A DNA stretch of 58,231 bases from an uncultured Lachnospiraceae bacterium. GTDB taxonomy: Bacteria > Bacillota > Clostridia > Lachnospirales > Lachnospiraceae. The notes below the pieces were generated by a model. The model was not told the DNA's origin. It saw only the letters and a list, made by a program, of their open reading frames with translations, and made no database searches. Position numbers and translations under genes: made by a program. This document shows, one piece after another, positions 1 through 8,826 of the stretch; the first letter of the stretch is position 1; each line of letters starts with the position of its first letter. The stretch is taken from the NCBI GenBank assembly GCA_902766735.1, contig CACXEU010000057.1, forward strand, positions 1 to 58,231, written 5' to 3'.

Positions 1-603
1 GAAAAGGCTTCTTATGAAGAAGCAATGAGACTGGTAGTGGTTCAGCTTAATAAGAAGTACCTGAAAAAGAAAAACAGTGCAATGCTTGTTTCCGTTTCAG
101 CAGATGATGAAGATGCAATTAAGGGTAAGTCAAAGGAAATCAAGAAAGTAACAGACGGTATTAAGAAAGATGAAAAGGTAAAATGTAAGACCTTATACCA
201 GAAGTGTGTTGTAACGAAAAAAGTGAAAAAAGTTTCTGAAAAGAATCATGTTTCTTACGGAAAAGCAGCCTTATGTATCAAGATTGCTGACAAGAAAGAC
301 GGCAAGGTGGAAAAGCTTTGTAAGAAATCCATTCCTCAGCTTTTAAAGAAAGCACAGAAGGATGGCGTTGTGAATGACGATGACGATATGGAATTTGATG
401 AAAGTTTTCAGGCCGGAATGGAATTAGAAACAGAATTGGAATCTATGGAAGAAGAATCAACTTCGGAAGATTGGCTGGAAGAAGAAACCAGTGAAGAACT
501 TGATACAGAAGAAGAAACTCTAGGTGAAATGGATACAACCGGTTCGGGAGAAGAAGTTGCTGAACCCGAACCGATTGAAAACGCCGAACAGGTAAGTGAA
601 TAA
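1..603 (+). CDS. C-terminal part of an RsgI-like anti-sigma/extracytoplasmic protein (5' end outside window)
   Basis: The frame is open from base 1, so the gene begins upstream of the window; the ATG at 25 is probably internal. The first ~40 residues (EKASYEEAMRLVVVQLNKK, then AMLVSVSADDEDA) resemble the end of the middle domain of RsgI-family anti-sigma factors, which normally follows a cytoplasmic sigma-binding domain and one membrane helix. The rest is a Lys-rich segment with two cysteines (KCKTLYQKC), then a strongly acidic Glu/Asp/Ser/Thr tail typical of low-complexity surface regions. The stop codon directly abuts the stop of the convergent radical SAM gene. The RsgI call rests on a short similarity from memory; a generic secreted protein is the alternative. 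Confidence 0.5.
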   Translation, partial: EKASYEEAMRLVVVQLNKKYLKKKNSAMLVSVSADDEDAIKGKSKEIKKVTDGIKKDEKVKCKTLYQKCVVTKKVKKVSEKNHVSYGKAALCIKIADKKDGKVEKLCKKSIPQLLKKAQKDGVVNDDDDMEFDESFQAGMELETELESMEEESTSEDWLEEETSEELDTEEETLGEMDTTGSGEEVAEPEPIENAEQVSE

Positions 604-1512
604 TCAATCGAGGCAATTAGAACCTTGGTGGACATCCAATTCGTCAAAACGACGGTTCATAAAATTGAGTACCCGCTTTTTATCAGCACTCCAAAGGGGT
701 GCGATTAAACTACGTTTTGGACCATCGCCGGTTAGGCGGTGGATCACAATTCGTGGTGGAATGTAACTTAAGCATTCTGCAAGAAAATCAATATACTGTT
801 CCATAGTGAATAATTCAAATGGATGCTCACGATACTCCTTTTCCAAGGGAGTATTTTTTAATACATGTAAAAGCTGCAATTTGATTCCGGAAATGTTTAA
901 GGCAGAAACGTATCGGACACTCTGAAGCATCATCTCCGTGGTTTCGCCAGGTAATCCTAAGATTAAATGGACAATGACATCCACATCAATGTCATTCAGT
1001 GCACTTACGGCATCATCGAAGGCTTTTAGGGGATATCCGCGATTGATATGAAGCGCCGTTTCTTCATAGATGGTTTGAAGTCCTAATTCTACCCAGACCG
1101 GCTTAATATGATTCAGTCGTTTCAGGAGATCCAGAACCTCAGAACCTAAACAATCCGGTCTTGTGCCGATGGATAGGGCAACAACATCCGGATGACTGAT
1201 TGCTTCAGTATATATTTTTTCTAAATAGTCCACAGGACCATAAGTATTCGTAAAGGATTGAAAGTATGCAATATATTTTCCATCCTTTATTTTTTTTGAT
1301 ACTTTTTCCTTCGCCAATTCAATTTGTTCAGTGACGGACAGGGAAGCTAAGGTGGCAAAATCGCCGGAACCTCCCTCACTGCAAAAAGTACATCCAAGTT
1401 CGCTGAGGGTTCCATCTCTGTTTGGACAGGACAGACCTGATGAGATGGATAGCTTATAAACCTTCTGGCCAAAGGTTGTTTTTAAATGTTGATTTAGTGA
1501 ATTGTAATGCAT
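604..1512 (-). CDS. TIGR01212/YhcC-family radical SAM protein
   Basis: A 302-residue protein with the N-terminal Cys cluster of the YhcC (TIGR01212) radical SAM family: SCPNRDGT followed by GCTFCSEGG, a spaced CxnCxxC that should bind the 4Fe-4S cluster used to cleave S-adenosylmethionine. Further family features are the GTRPDCL stretch, the VELGLQT segment and HLILGLPGET. Length matches the family, which lies near 300 residues. The exact substrate is not established. The ATG is preceded on the minus strand by a GGAGGG site, which supports this start. It is transcribed divergently from the PH-domain pair and is convergent with the preceding gene with no intergenic bases. Confidence 0.88.
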   Translation of the reverse strand: MHYNSLNQHLKTTFGQKVYKLSISSGLSCPNRDGTLSELGCTFCSEGGSGDFATLASLSVTEQIELAKEKVSKKIKDGKYIAYFQSFTNTYGPVDYLEKIYTEAISHPDVVALSIGTRPDCLGSEVLDLLKRLNHIKPVWVELGLQTIYEETALHINRGYPLKAFDDAVSALNDIDVDVIVHLILGLPGETTEMMLQSVRYVSALNISGIKLQLLHVLKNTPLEKEYREHPFELFTMEQYIDFLAECLSYIPPRIVIHRLTGDGPKRSLIAPLWSADKKRVLNFMNRRFDELDVHQGSNCLD

Positions 1513-1588
1513 AATCCCTCCAATATCGTTATGTATTTTATGCTGAATATGTTTACTGAAACTATAACATACCCGAAAGAATTTATGC

Positions 1589-1594
1589 TATAAT
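1589..1594 (+). promoter_or_regulatory. Extended -10 promoter for the PH-domain pair
   Basis: TATAAT preceded by TGC, an extended -10 element, 30 bases before the ATG at 1624. No good -35 is visible at 17 bp spacing, which is common for extended -10 promoters. Confidence 0.5.
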
Positions 1595-1623
1595 ATTTCC
1601 TGATTTATTTTGAGGAGGTTTCA

Positions 1624-2115
1624 ATGTACGAGAAATTAACAAAAAGAGCATTAATCAATATGTACCTTGGAACCGGGGTAGCCATGATATTTTGTATCGG
1701 CACATTATTGATTATTGAGTTTTCTTTCATTTTGCCGAATCACATCCCGGTTTTGAGTATACTATTAATTATTTTAATGGTGATATGTCTCTTGAATGCA
1801 GTCATCAGTCCATGGTTTCGGTTTCATCGTTACCGATATAAAATTGATGAGGAATGTATTGATATTATCGAAGGATATATATTTACAACAAGAGAAATTG
1901 TTCCTATTGAACGGTTACATAAATTGGAAATTTTAAAGGGACCGTTTGATAAAATCTGTGGGGTTGCGAAAGTGAATGTGACTACAGCAGGAGGAGATGT
2001 GACAATTCGTTTTCTGGAAGAGGAAAAGGCGGAACGGATTTCCAAAAGTCTGCTAAAATCCATTAATCAAGAGGCACTAAAAGAAAAACAGAAACAGGAG
2101 TACGAAGAAGGATGA
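1624..2115 (+). CDS. YdbS-like PH-domain (bPH2) membrane protein
   Basis: A 163-residue protein with two N-terminal hydrophobic helices (about residues 15-35 and 40-62) and then a bacterial PH-like domain (bPH2, formerly DUF304): YKIDEECIDIIEGYIFTTREIVP, IERLHKLEILKGPFDKICG, VNVTTAGGDVTIRFL. This is the YdbS layout, and the next gene has the YdbT layout. In Bacillus subtilis the YdbS/YdbT pair has been linked to resistance to bacteriocin-like peptides from neighbours; whether that holds here is inference. The ATG follows a GAGGAGG site. The stop overlaps the next start as ATGA, so the two are translationally coupled. Confidence 0.8.
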   Translation: MYEKLTKRALINMYLGTGVAMIFCIGTLLIIEFSFILPNHIPVLSILLIILMVICLLNAVISPWFRFHRYRYKIDEECIDIIEGYIFTTREIVPIERLHKLEILKGPFDKICGVAKVNVTTAGGDVTIRFLEEEKAERISKSLLKSINQEALKEKQKQEYEEG

Positions 2116-3572
2116 GAAAACAAAGATTTAGAAATCATTTTTTTAGTGTTTTTCAGAATGTCATACCTGTTTTTACCATTCTGATTGGAGTTGGATTGAA
2201 TATTTATAATAATATTCTTGCGGGAAAACAATCCATGGATGAGATAAAATCTGAATTGACGAAAATCATAGTGGGTGCATTTGTTTTTTTTATAATTATT
2301 TTCTTATGGAAAATTCGTGTTTGGTATAAGACATGGATAGTCATAGAAGACGGGACAATCAGTATGGAAAGAAACACCGTCTTTTTTAAAAAGAATACAA
2401 TCGGTATTGGAAATATATCCAATGTAAATCTAGAGCAAACGATTATAGGAAGGCTTTTTGGAATTTGTAATCTTAAAATTAATACCAATAGTTTTTCTAC
2501 CGCAGATACAACAGATATGAAGCTTACTTTGAAAAAGGACGATGCAAATGCGTTAAAGGAAGAAATCCTTGCTGGAATGGCATATCTGAATGGTGAGGAA
2601 GTATCAAACAATGATATAGAAATGTTTGATTTTGTTTCCGAACCAAGGGATATTATTATGAATACCGTTTATTCTGTTAGATATTTAACTTTACTGACAT
2701 TCTTTGTTTTCTTCGGGAGTATAATAAGCTTTATAAGTATGGTGATCGAAGGGGAGAATTTACGTTTTTCCAGTGGAATAATTATTCTGATAAGTATTGT
2801 CATTTTTGGATGCTCGATAACGTATCAGGGGATTCGTTATTACTTGAAATATGCAGAGTTTGCAACAAAACGAACTGATAATAAAATATATATTCGATAT
2901 GGGAAAATCAAAAGAGTTGAGTATTCCATTCCGGTGGAGAAGGTAAATGGAATTGTGATTCGTCAAACGTTTATGGCGAGGATCTTTAAAAAATATTCGG
3001 CAGAACTGATTAATGTTGGAATGGGGGATGAAGAAAAAGAGAAAACCTTTTTTTGCCTTTATTGTAGTTTGAAGCAGTTACAACAGATTTTAAAAATACT
3101 TCTTCCGGAATATTCCGATGCGATAGAATTTCATCTAATGAGACAACCGAAGATGGTATGGGTGTTGAAAATTAAGAATTTGTTATTCTTCACAATGATT
3201 TTTGGTGGAATATTTTTTTCGGTAAAGAAGAAGTTTGATGAGGTCCCTGTTGGTGTAGGAATTTGTGGATGGATAGTAGCAGTGTTTTTCATTCTGTTAG
3301 CATATTATTTGTCTTACATGGTAAAAGGTGCTACCGTTAAAAATCACTATTTTAACGATAAGGAAGGGTTTTTTGGAACGAAACATATGATTGTTCACAT
3401 CGACAAAATTCAGTACATCTCCATAAAAAGTAATGTATTGACAAAGAAACTTGGGATTTGTCGTGGCGGTGTTCATATTTTGGCAAAGATGGATCAGAGC
3501 TATTTGGATATACCGTATTGTAAGCAGGAAGAAATGGATGCATTGGTGGAAAACTGCAGGAATCCTCATTAA
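2112..3572 (+). CDS. YdbT-like membrane protein with repeated PH domains
   Basis: A 486-residue membrane protein with paired hydrophobic helices near residues 12-32 and 45-65, again near 185-235, and near 355-405. Each pair is followed by a bPH2-type segment, for example FFKKNTIGIGNISNVNLEQTIIGRLFG, YSIPVEKVNGIVIRQTFMARIF and MIVHIDKIQYISIKSNVLTKKLG. The repeated pattern of arginine or lysine before a hydrophobic strand and then a turn is typical of YdbT. The start overlaps the stop of the YdbS-like gene by 4 bases, so the products probably form one complex. A weak hairpin with a T-rich tail follows at 3573-3598. Function is unknown beyond the family association with envelope defence. Confidence 0.8.
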   Translation: MRKQRFRNHFFSVFQNVIPVFTILIGVGLNIYNNILAGKQSMDEIKSELTKIIVGAFVFFIIIFLWKIRVWYKTWIVIEDGTISMERNTVFFKKNTIGIGNISNVNLEQTIIGRLFGICNLKINTNSFSTADTTDMKLTLKKDDANALKEEILAGMAYLNGEEVSNNDIEMFDFVSEPRDIIMNTVYSVRYLTLLTFFVFFGSIISFISMVIEGENLRFSSGIIILISIVIFGCSITYQGIRYYLKYAEFATKRTDNKIYIRYGKIKRVEYSIPVEKVNGIVIRQTFMARIFKKYSAELINVGMGDEEKEKTFFCLYCSLKQLQQILKILLPEYSDAIEFHLMRQPKMVWVLKIKNLLFFTMIFGGIFFSVKKKFDEVPVGVGICGWIVAVFFILLAYYLSYMVKGATVKNHYFNDKEGFFGTKHMIVHIDKIQYISIKSNVLTKKLGICRGGVHILAKMDQSYLDIPYCKQEEMDALVENCRNPH

Positions 3573-3598
3573 CCATTGACGATTAATGGGTTTTGCTT
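3573..3598 (+). terminator. Weak terminator after the PH-domain pair
   Basis: CCATT and AATGG arms around a 7-base loop, followed by GTTTTGCTTT. The stem is short, so read-through into leuC is possible. Confidence 0.35.
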
Positions 3599-3624
3599 TA
3601 AAATAGTATGGATTATGACATTGT

Positions 3625-3630
3625 TATAAT
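3625..3630 (+). promoter_or_regulatory. Extended -10 promoter for leuCD-thrC
   Basis: TATAAT preceded by TGT, 32 bases before the leuC ATG. It implies a very short leader, too short for a T-box. Confidence 0.5.
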
Positions 3631-3661
3631 GAGAACTAAGATTTTAAAGGAGGAAATCATC

Positions 3662-4927
3662 ATGGGAATGACTATGACACAGAAAATCCTTGCGGCACAT
3701 GCAGGTCTTCCTGAAGTAAAGGCAGGACAGTTAATTGAGGCTGATCTTGATTTGGTTTTAGGAAATGACGTAACTGCACCGGTTGCCATTGGTGAAATGA
3801 AGAAGATGGATGTGGACTGTGTATTCTGTAAAGATAAGATTGCATTGGTTCCTGACCATTTCACACCAAATAAGGATATTAAGTCAGCAGAACTTTATAA
3901 GTGTGTAAAAGATTTTGCTGAAGAAAATGACATTACAAACTATTTCGAAACAGGTAGAGTAGGAATTGAGCATGCACTCTTACCGGAAAAAGGTTTGGTT
4001 GTAGCTGGAGATGTAGTCATCGGTGCTGATTCACATACATGTACTTATGGAGCTCTTGGAGCATTTTCTACCGGTGTCGGTAGTACTGATATGGCTGCCG
4101 GTATGGCAACAGGAAAGGCTTGGTTCAAGGTTCCATCAGCGATTAAATTTAATTTAACAGGAAAGCCTGCAAAATGGGTTAGCGGAAAAGATATTATTCT
4201 TCATATCATCGGAATGATTGGCGTGGATGGAGCTCTTTACCGTTCCATGGAATTTGTGGGAGACGGAATTCAGTATCTTTCCATGGATGACAGATTTGCC
4301 ATGACAAATATGGCAATCGAAGCCGGCGGAAAGAACGGAATCTTTATTGTTGATGATTTAACAAAAGAATATATGAAAGAACATTCCACAAAGGAATTTA
4401 CAGTTTATGAAGCAGATGCAGATGCTGAATATGATGAGGAATACACCATTGATTTAAGTACCTTAAAGCCAACGGTTGCATTCCCACATCTTCCGGAAAA
4501 TACAAGAACAATCGATGAGGTCGGTGAGGTAAAGATTGATCAGGTTGTTATCGGTTCTTGTACCAACGGACGTTTAGAAGATATGCGTATTGCTGCAAAG
4601 ATTTTAGAAGGACGTGAAGTAAAGAAAGGTGTTCGTTGTATTATCTTCCCGGCTACACAGGACATTTATCTGAAGTGTATCGAAGAAGGAATCATGACAA
4701 CTTTCGTTAAGGCTGGTTGTGCGGTAAGTACACCGACTTGTGGCCCTTGTCTTGGTGGACATATGGGTATCATGACAAAGGGTGAGCGCGCAGTCGCTAC
4801 CACAAACCGTAACTTTGTAGGTCGTATGGGAGATCCTGAATCAGAAGTTTATCTGGCTTCTCCGGCAGTAGCTGCAGCCAGTGCCATTACCGGAAAGATT
4901 TCAGGACCGGAAGAATTAGGATTATAG
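3662..4927 (+). CDS. leuC: 3-isopropylmalate dehydratase large subunit
   Basis: Isomerises 2-isopropylmalate to 3-isopropylmalate in leucine synthesis, together with LeuD. From the ATG at 3662, which follows AAAGGAGG with 9-base spacing, the product is 421 residues, the usual size of the HacA-type prokaryotic LeuC. An open frame extends 18 codons upstream to 3608 but contains the promoter, so that start is rejected. The iron-sulfur ligands are visible in [12 protein letters not shown] and in [14 protein letters not shown]; the aconitase-type [23 protein letters not shown] motif is intact. leuD follows after 9 bases. leuA and leuB are not in this window. An aconitase-superfamily homoaconitase is less likely given the small separate subunit. 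Confidence 0.93.
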   Translation: MGMTMTQKILAAHAGLPEVKAGQLIEADLDLVLGNDVTAPVAIGEMKKMDVDCVFCKDKIALVPDHFTPNKDIKSAELYKCVKDFAEENDITNYFETGRVGIEHALLPEKGLVVAGDVVIGADSHTCTYGALGAFSTGVGSTDMAAGMATGKAWFKVPSAIKFNLTGKPAKWVSGKDIILHIIGMIGVDGALYRSMEFVGDGIQYLSMDDRFAMTNMAIEAGGKNGIFIVDDLTKEYMKEHSTKEFTVYEADADAEYDEEYTIDLSTLKPTVAFPHLPENTRTIDEVGEVKIDQVVIGSCTNGRLEDMRIAAKILEGREVKKGVRCIIFPATQDIYLKCIEEGIMTTFVKAGCAVSTPTCGPCLGGHMGIMTKGERAVATTNRNFVGRMGDPESEVYLASPAVAAASAITGKISGPEELGL

Positions 4928-4936
4928 GAGGCAGAT

Positions 4937-5425
4937 ATGAAAGCAGAAGGAAGAGTATTTAAGTTTGGAAGCAATGTAGATACTGACGTTATTATCCCTG
5001 CAAGATATTTGAACGTTCCAGATCCTGCAGAGCTTGCAAAACATTGTATGGAAGATATTGATAAAGAATTTGTAAATAATGTTTCCGAAGGAGACATTAT
5101 TGTAGCAGATAAAAACTTTGGTTGCGGTTCTTCCAGAGAACACGCACCAATAGCCATTAAGGCGGCAGGTGTGAGCTGTGTAATTGCTGATACATTTGCA
5201 AGAATCTTTTATAGAAATGCCATCAATATTGGACTCCCGATAATTGAATGTCCGGAAGCGGCTAAGGGAATTGAAGATGGTGATCAGGTAGAAGTTGATT
5301 TTGATAGTGGAAAAATCTACAATAAGACCAAAGGCACTGAATTTCAGGGACAGGCATTTCCTGAATTTATGCAGAAGATTATTTCAAGCGGTGGTTTAAT
5401 TAACTACATAAACAGCGCAAAGTAA
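4937..5425 (+). CDS. leuD: 3-isopropylmalate dehydratase small subunit
   Basis: The swivelling small subunit of the LeuCD dehydratase, 162 residues as expected for the short prokaryotic type. Recognisable segments are [16 protein letters not shown] near the N-terminus, [16 protein letters not shown] and the [16 protein letters not shown] block. The ATG follows GGAGGC. It sits 9 bases after leuC and 12 before thrC, so all three should be co-transcribed. Confidence 0.93.
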   Translation: MKAEGRVFKFGSNVDTDVIIPARYLNVPDPAELAKHCMEDIDKEFVNNVSEGDIIVADKNFGCGSSREHAPIAIKAAGVSCVIADTFARIFYRNAINIGLPIIECPEAAKGIEDGDQVEVDFDSGKIYNKTKGTEFQGQAFPEFMQKIISSGGLINYINSAK

Positions 5426-5437
5426 AAGGAGATTCAA

Positions 5438-6928
5438 ATGAAAGAAATTTTATACAATAGTACCAGAGGACAGGAAAAAGGTTTAACAGCTTCCAAAGCA
5501 ATCCTTCAGGGTCTTGCTAAGGACGGTGGATTATTCGTTCCTACAGAAATTCCAAAATTGGAAGCAACAGTGGAAGAGTTATCAAAGATGTCTTATCAGG
5601 AAGTGGCTTATGAAGTCATGAAACTGTACTTCACAGACTTTACAGAAGAAGAATTAAAGAATTGTATCAATAATGCATACGATTCAAAATTTGATACCGA
5701 AGAAATTGCACCATTGGCAGAAGTAGAAGGTGCGTACTTCCTGGAATTATTCCATGGAAAGACAATTGCATTTAAGGATATGGCACTGTCCATCCTTCCA
5801 CATCTTCTTACAACATCTGCTAAGAAGAACGGTGTTAAGAATGAAATCGTCATCTTAACTGCAACTTCAGGAGATACAGGAAAGGCTGCTATGGCAGGTT
5901 TTGCTGATGTTCCGGGAACACGTATTATCGTATTCTACCCAGACGGTGGTGTTTCACCAATCCAGGAAAAACAGATGGTTACCCAGAAGGGTGACAACAC
6001 TTACGTTGTAGCAATCAAAGGAAACTTTGACGAAGCACAGAGTGGCGTGAAAGCCATCTTTAACAATAAGGAATTAGCAAAGGAAATGGACGCTGCAGGA
6101 TTCCAGTTCTCATCTGCAAACTCTATCAATATCGGACGTCTTGTTCCACAGGTAGCATATTATGTTTATGCATACGCTAAATTATATGCAGAAGGAAAAT
6201 TGTCTGATGGACAGAAGATGAACGTTGTTGTTCCTACAGGTAACTTTGGAAACATTCTTGCTGCTTACTATGCAAAGAACATGGGACTTCCAATTGACAA
6301 GTTAATCTGTGCATCCAATGAAAATAAAGTATTATTCGATTTCTTTAAGACAGGCTCTTATGATAAGAATCGCGACTTTATTCTTACTACATCTCCGTCT
6401 ATGGATATCTTGATTTCAAGTAACCTGGAACGATTAATCTATAAGATTGCTGGAAACGATGCAGAAAAGAACAGTCAGTTAATGGCTGATTTGACTGAAA
6501 AGGGCGTTTACACAATTACCGATGAAATGAAAGCAGAATTGGCTGATTTCTACGGAAACTATGCTTCTGAAGCAGAAACAGCTGCTGTAATCAAGGATAT
6601 TTATGAAAAGACAGGATATGTAATGGATACTCATACGGCTGTTGCAAGATGCGTCTTTGAAAAATATGAAGCTGAAACAAAGGATGACAACGTAACCGTT
6701 ATCGCTTCTACAGCCAGCCCATTCAAGTTTACGAGAAGCGTAATGGATGCCATTGATCCAAAGTATGATAGTTGGGAAGACTTCGATTTGGTTGACGAAC
6801 TTTCCAAGATTGGAAATGTGAAGGTTCCAAATGCAATCGAAGAAATCAGAAATGCTGAAGTTCGTCACAACAATAAATGTGAAGCAGACGGAATGGAAGC
6901 AATTGTTAAGAAATTTTTAGGAATGTAA
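5438..6928 (+). CDS. thrC: Threonine synthase
   Basis: Converts O-phosphohomoserine to threonine with PLP. The 496-residue length and sequence fit the long ThrC type (E. coli/yeast-like): N-terminal YNSTRGQ, the PLP lysine in HGKTIAFKDMALS, ATSGDTGKAAMAGF, the NSINIGRLVPQ block and VPTGNFGNILAAYYAK. The ATG follows AAAGGAG. It closes a leuC-leuD-thrC run, joining two aspartate- and pyruvate-derived amino-acid pathways in one transcript. A terminator hairpin follows at 6944-6976. Confidence 0.93.
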   Translation: MKEILYNSTRGQEKGLTASKAILQGLAKDGGLFVPTEIPKLEATVEELSKMSYQEVAYEVMKLYFTDFTEEELKNCINNAYDSKFDTEEIAPLAEVEGAYFLELFHGKTIAFKDMALSILPHLLTTSAKKNGVKNEIVILTATSGDTGKAAMAGFADVPGTRIIVFYPDGGVSPIQEKQMVTQKGDNTYVVAIKGNFDEAQSGVKAIFNNKELAKEMDAAGFQFSSANSINIGRLVPQVAYYVYAYAKLYAEGKLSDGQKMNVVVPTGNFGNILAAYYAKNMGLPIDKLICASNENKVLFDFFKTGSYDKNRDFILTTSPSMDILISSNLERLIYKIAGNDAEKNSQLMADLTEKGVYTITDEMKAELADFYGNYASEAETAAVIKDIYEKTGYVMDTHTAVARCVFEKYEAETKDDNVTVIASTASPFKFTRSVMDAIDPKYDSWEDFDLVDELSKIGNVKVPNAIEEIRNAEVRHNNKCEADGMEAIVKKFLGM

Positions 6929-6943
6929 TAGATATTTTTCGTG

Positions 6944-6976
6944 AAAAGAGGCATTGTTAATACAGTGTCTCTTTTT
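6944..6976 (+). terminator. Intrinsic terminator after thrC
   Basis: AAAAGAGGCA pairs with TGTCTCTTTT (one G-T wobble) around a 12-base loop and runs into a T tract. Confidence 0.75.
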
Positions 6977-7103
6977 GTGTATATCATCAGAAAAAGCAGA
7001 AAGTTTTCTTTCGTGTATTTGACGAAAATATTTACAGAAAATGGAAAAATCTGTGGCCTCAATCGTTTATATAGTGAAGGGGAAAAGAAACCTTTCAAAA
7101 CCA

Positions 7104-8223
7104 TGGAAATAAGAGCTCGAAAATTATTACTGGGAGAGCAGGAATGGGGTAGAAGGAAGCTAATGGCAAAAGGCCAAGTCAGTGTATCTTACTCAACTTT
7201 TTAGGATACGATAAAGGACCTAATGGTGAGTTTGTGATCAATAAGGAACAAGCCAAAATTGTTGAAAGAATATATGGTTTATTCTTGCAAAGGGTGTCTA
7301 GAAATAAGATTGCAAAGATATTAGAAAGTGAAAATGTACCATCCCCGGCGGGTGGGAAAAGATGGCATACAAGTACAGTACACAGCATTTTGACAAACGA
7401 AAAGTATAAAGGGGATGCCCTTTTACAGAAAACATATTCATATGATTTCTTGAACCACAAATCAAGAAAAAACAATGGTGAATTAAAGCAATATTACATT
7501 GAAAACCATCATAAGCCAATAATAGAAAGAGACACATTTGATTTGGTGCAGATAGAACTAAAAAAGATTGCAGAAAGTAATAAAACAGGAGTCTTTAATC
7601 CGATAGGCTGGAAAATAAGATGCGAAGACTGTGGTTGGTACTTTGGTAAAAAAATCTATCACTCCAACAACCCTAAACTTAGAAAGAATGTATATAGGTG
7701 TAATAAGAAATATGATGGAGACCATAAATGTAAGACACCAACCATATCAGAGACAGAGGTTAAAGAAATCTTTATTGAAGCATTTAATAGGCTTGCAATT
7801 AATAAGAATGAGGTGGTAGACAATCTAAACATTATGCTTGAAACAATTGATAACAGAGAAGAATTGGATGTGAAAATCTTAGATATTAAAACAAAGATGA
7901 GTAAACTGATATCTGATTCAGCCGGAGGGAAAGAGAACGAAAGCATTAAATCGTCAAATGCAGAATGTGAGGAATTAAGAAAAAAATGTGCAAAAATCGA
8001 AAAGGAAAAAAGGCTAAAAACAGAACGAATTCTCCGAGCTAAACACTTCATAGAAAACTTCGAAAAAACAGAGGGGCTAATTGATGAGTTTGGTGAGGTT
8101 TTGTGGGGGACATTATTAGATGAAATGGTTATAAAAATTGATGGGAGTGTACTTGTTAAGTTTAGAGGTGGAATTGAGATAGAAAACAAGCGAAAATTGA
8201 ATAAAAGCGTAAAATCAAACTAA
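7104..8223 (+). pseudogene. Large serine recombinase remnant, catalytic domain missing and frameshifted, fused behind a possible sigma-factor start
   Basis: From about 7143 the translation WGRRKLMAKGQVSVSYSTF, then LGYDKGPNGEFVINKEQAK, matches the linker between the resolvase and recombinase domains of large serine recombinases. The two halves lie in different frames: the five-T run at 7198-7202 lacks one T, giving a TAG at 7202. After 7234 the recombinase domain continues (SPAGGKRWHTSTVHSILTNEKY), then a zinc ribbon (CEDC, later C-N and KCK), a coiled coil near residues 200-280 and the usual short C-terminal strand region (LLDEMVIKIDG). The ~130-residue N-terminal domain with the nucleophilic serine is absent. 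Upstream, MEIRARKLLLGEQE (7104-7145) resembles an ECF sigma N-terminus. The product cannot be an active integrase. Confidence 0.8.
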
Positions 8224-8247
8224 ACGTCAGACGGTAGTCTGGCGTTT
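8222..8247 (+). terminator. Intrinsic terminator after the recombinase remnant
   Basis: AAACGTCAGAC pairs with GTCTGGCGTTT (one wobble) around a GGTA loop, followed by TTTAT. Confidence 0.7.
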
Positions 8248-8371
8248 TATATTTGAGAAAGTGGGAAGGAAAAATGTTTCTCACTATGTCAAGAAGAAAA
8301 ATGCTGAAATTTAATTCTGAATAGTTATTATTTTTGGCAAAAATGAGGATAGTAATACAATGGCATCGTGG

Positions 8372-8400
8372 TATAATTTTCAAAGAACTATTGTTCTTTG
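8372..8400 (+). promoter_or_regulatory. Extended -10 promoter with an adjoining palindrome
   Basis: TGG-TATAAT (8369-8377) is an extended -10. Immediately downstream, where transcription should start, is a perfect inverted repeat (8381-8400) with 8-base arms CAAAGAAC and GTTCTTTG around TATT. It could be an operator or a 5' RNA hairpin. The ATG of the small secreted protein is about 45 bases further on. Confidence 0.5.
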
Positions 8401-8445
8401 TTTGTGTACATACGACAATAAGAAAATGACAAAAAGGAGAATCAA

Positions 8446-8814
8446 ATGAAGAAAATTTATAAGTTTTTAATGGTATTATGCGTATTATCTGTATTTACAT
8501 GTAGTGTTTATGCAGGGAGTCATGAAGGGACCTACAATATGACTGGAGGGATTTTTTACAAACATGGATTTAAAAAAGGAAAAAATTTAACAATTGATGT
8601 TTATCCAACACAGGGTACAAGTGATTGTAAAATGGGGATTTATACTGCGGAAAAAAGTTTTTGGTTTGGTTGGCAGGGAGCAGATTTTATTAGCAATGTA
8701 TCGTCTGTGCAAAGCAGCGAAACAAAGTATAAAACTAAATCAGCAATAGATGGTATTTATTTTAGAGATTGGGCAGGACAAAGATGGAAAGGTAGCTTTT
8801 ATATAGCGTGGTAA
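8446..8814 (+). CDS. Small secreted protein of unknown function
   Basis: A 122-residue protein with a Sec signal peptide (residues 1-24, MKKIYKFLMVLCVLSVFTCSVYAG, cleavage probably after VYA). The mature part is rich in Gly, Ser, Thr, Tyr and Trp (GGIFYKHGFKKG, FWFGWQGADF, YFRDWAGQRWKGSFYIAW) and has one cysteine. I do not recognise the family. AAAAGGAG precedes the ATG. The VanZ-family gene starts 12 bases after the stop, so they are probably an operon. Both are more AT-rich than the flanking metabolic genes and lie between the two gene remnants, consistent with cargo of a decayed mobile element. Confidence 0.7.
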   Translation: MKKIYKFLMVLCVLSVFTCSVYAGSHEGTYNMTGGIFYKHGFKKGKNLTIDVYPTQGTSDCKMGIYTAEKSFWFGWQGADFISNVSSVQSSETKYKTKSAIDGIYFRDWAGQRWKGSFYIAW

Positions 8815-8826
8815 TGGGAGGAATAT

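Noticed and set aside
408..647. 79-codon minus-strand ORF rich in Ser
   Set aside because: It is the antisense of the acidic tail at 400-600; composition and position mark it as a shadow frame.
3608..3661. Upstream extension of leuC by 18 codons
   Set aside because: The extension contains the extended -10 promoter and lacks a ribosome site; the family N-terminus fits the ATG at 3662.
6941..7204. Independent 87-codon gene after thrC
   Set aside because: Its first part is the thrC terminator and intergenic sequence; only the end (from about 7104) is meaningful, as part of the sigma/recombinase scar.
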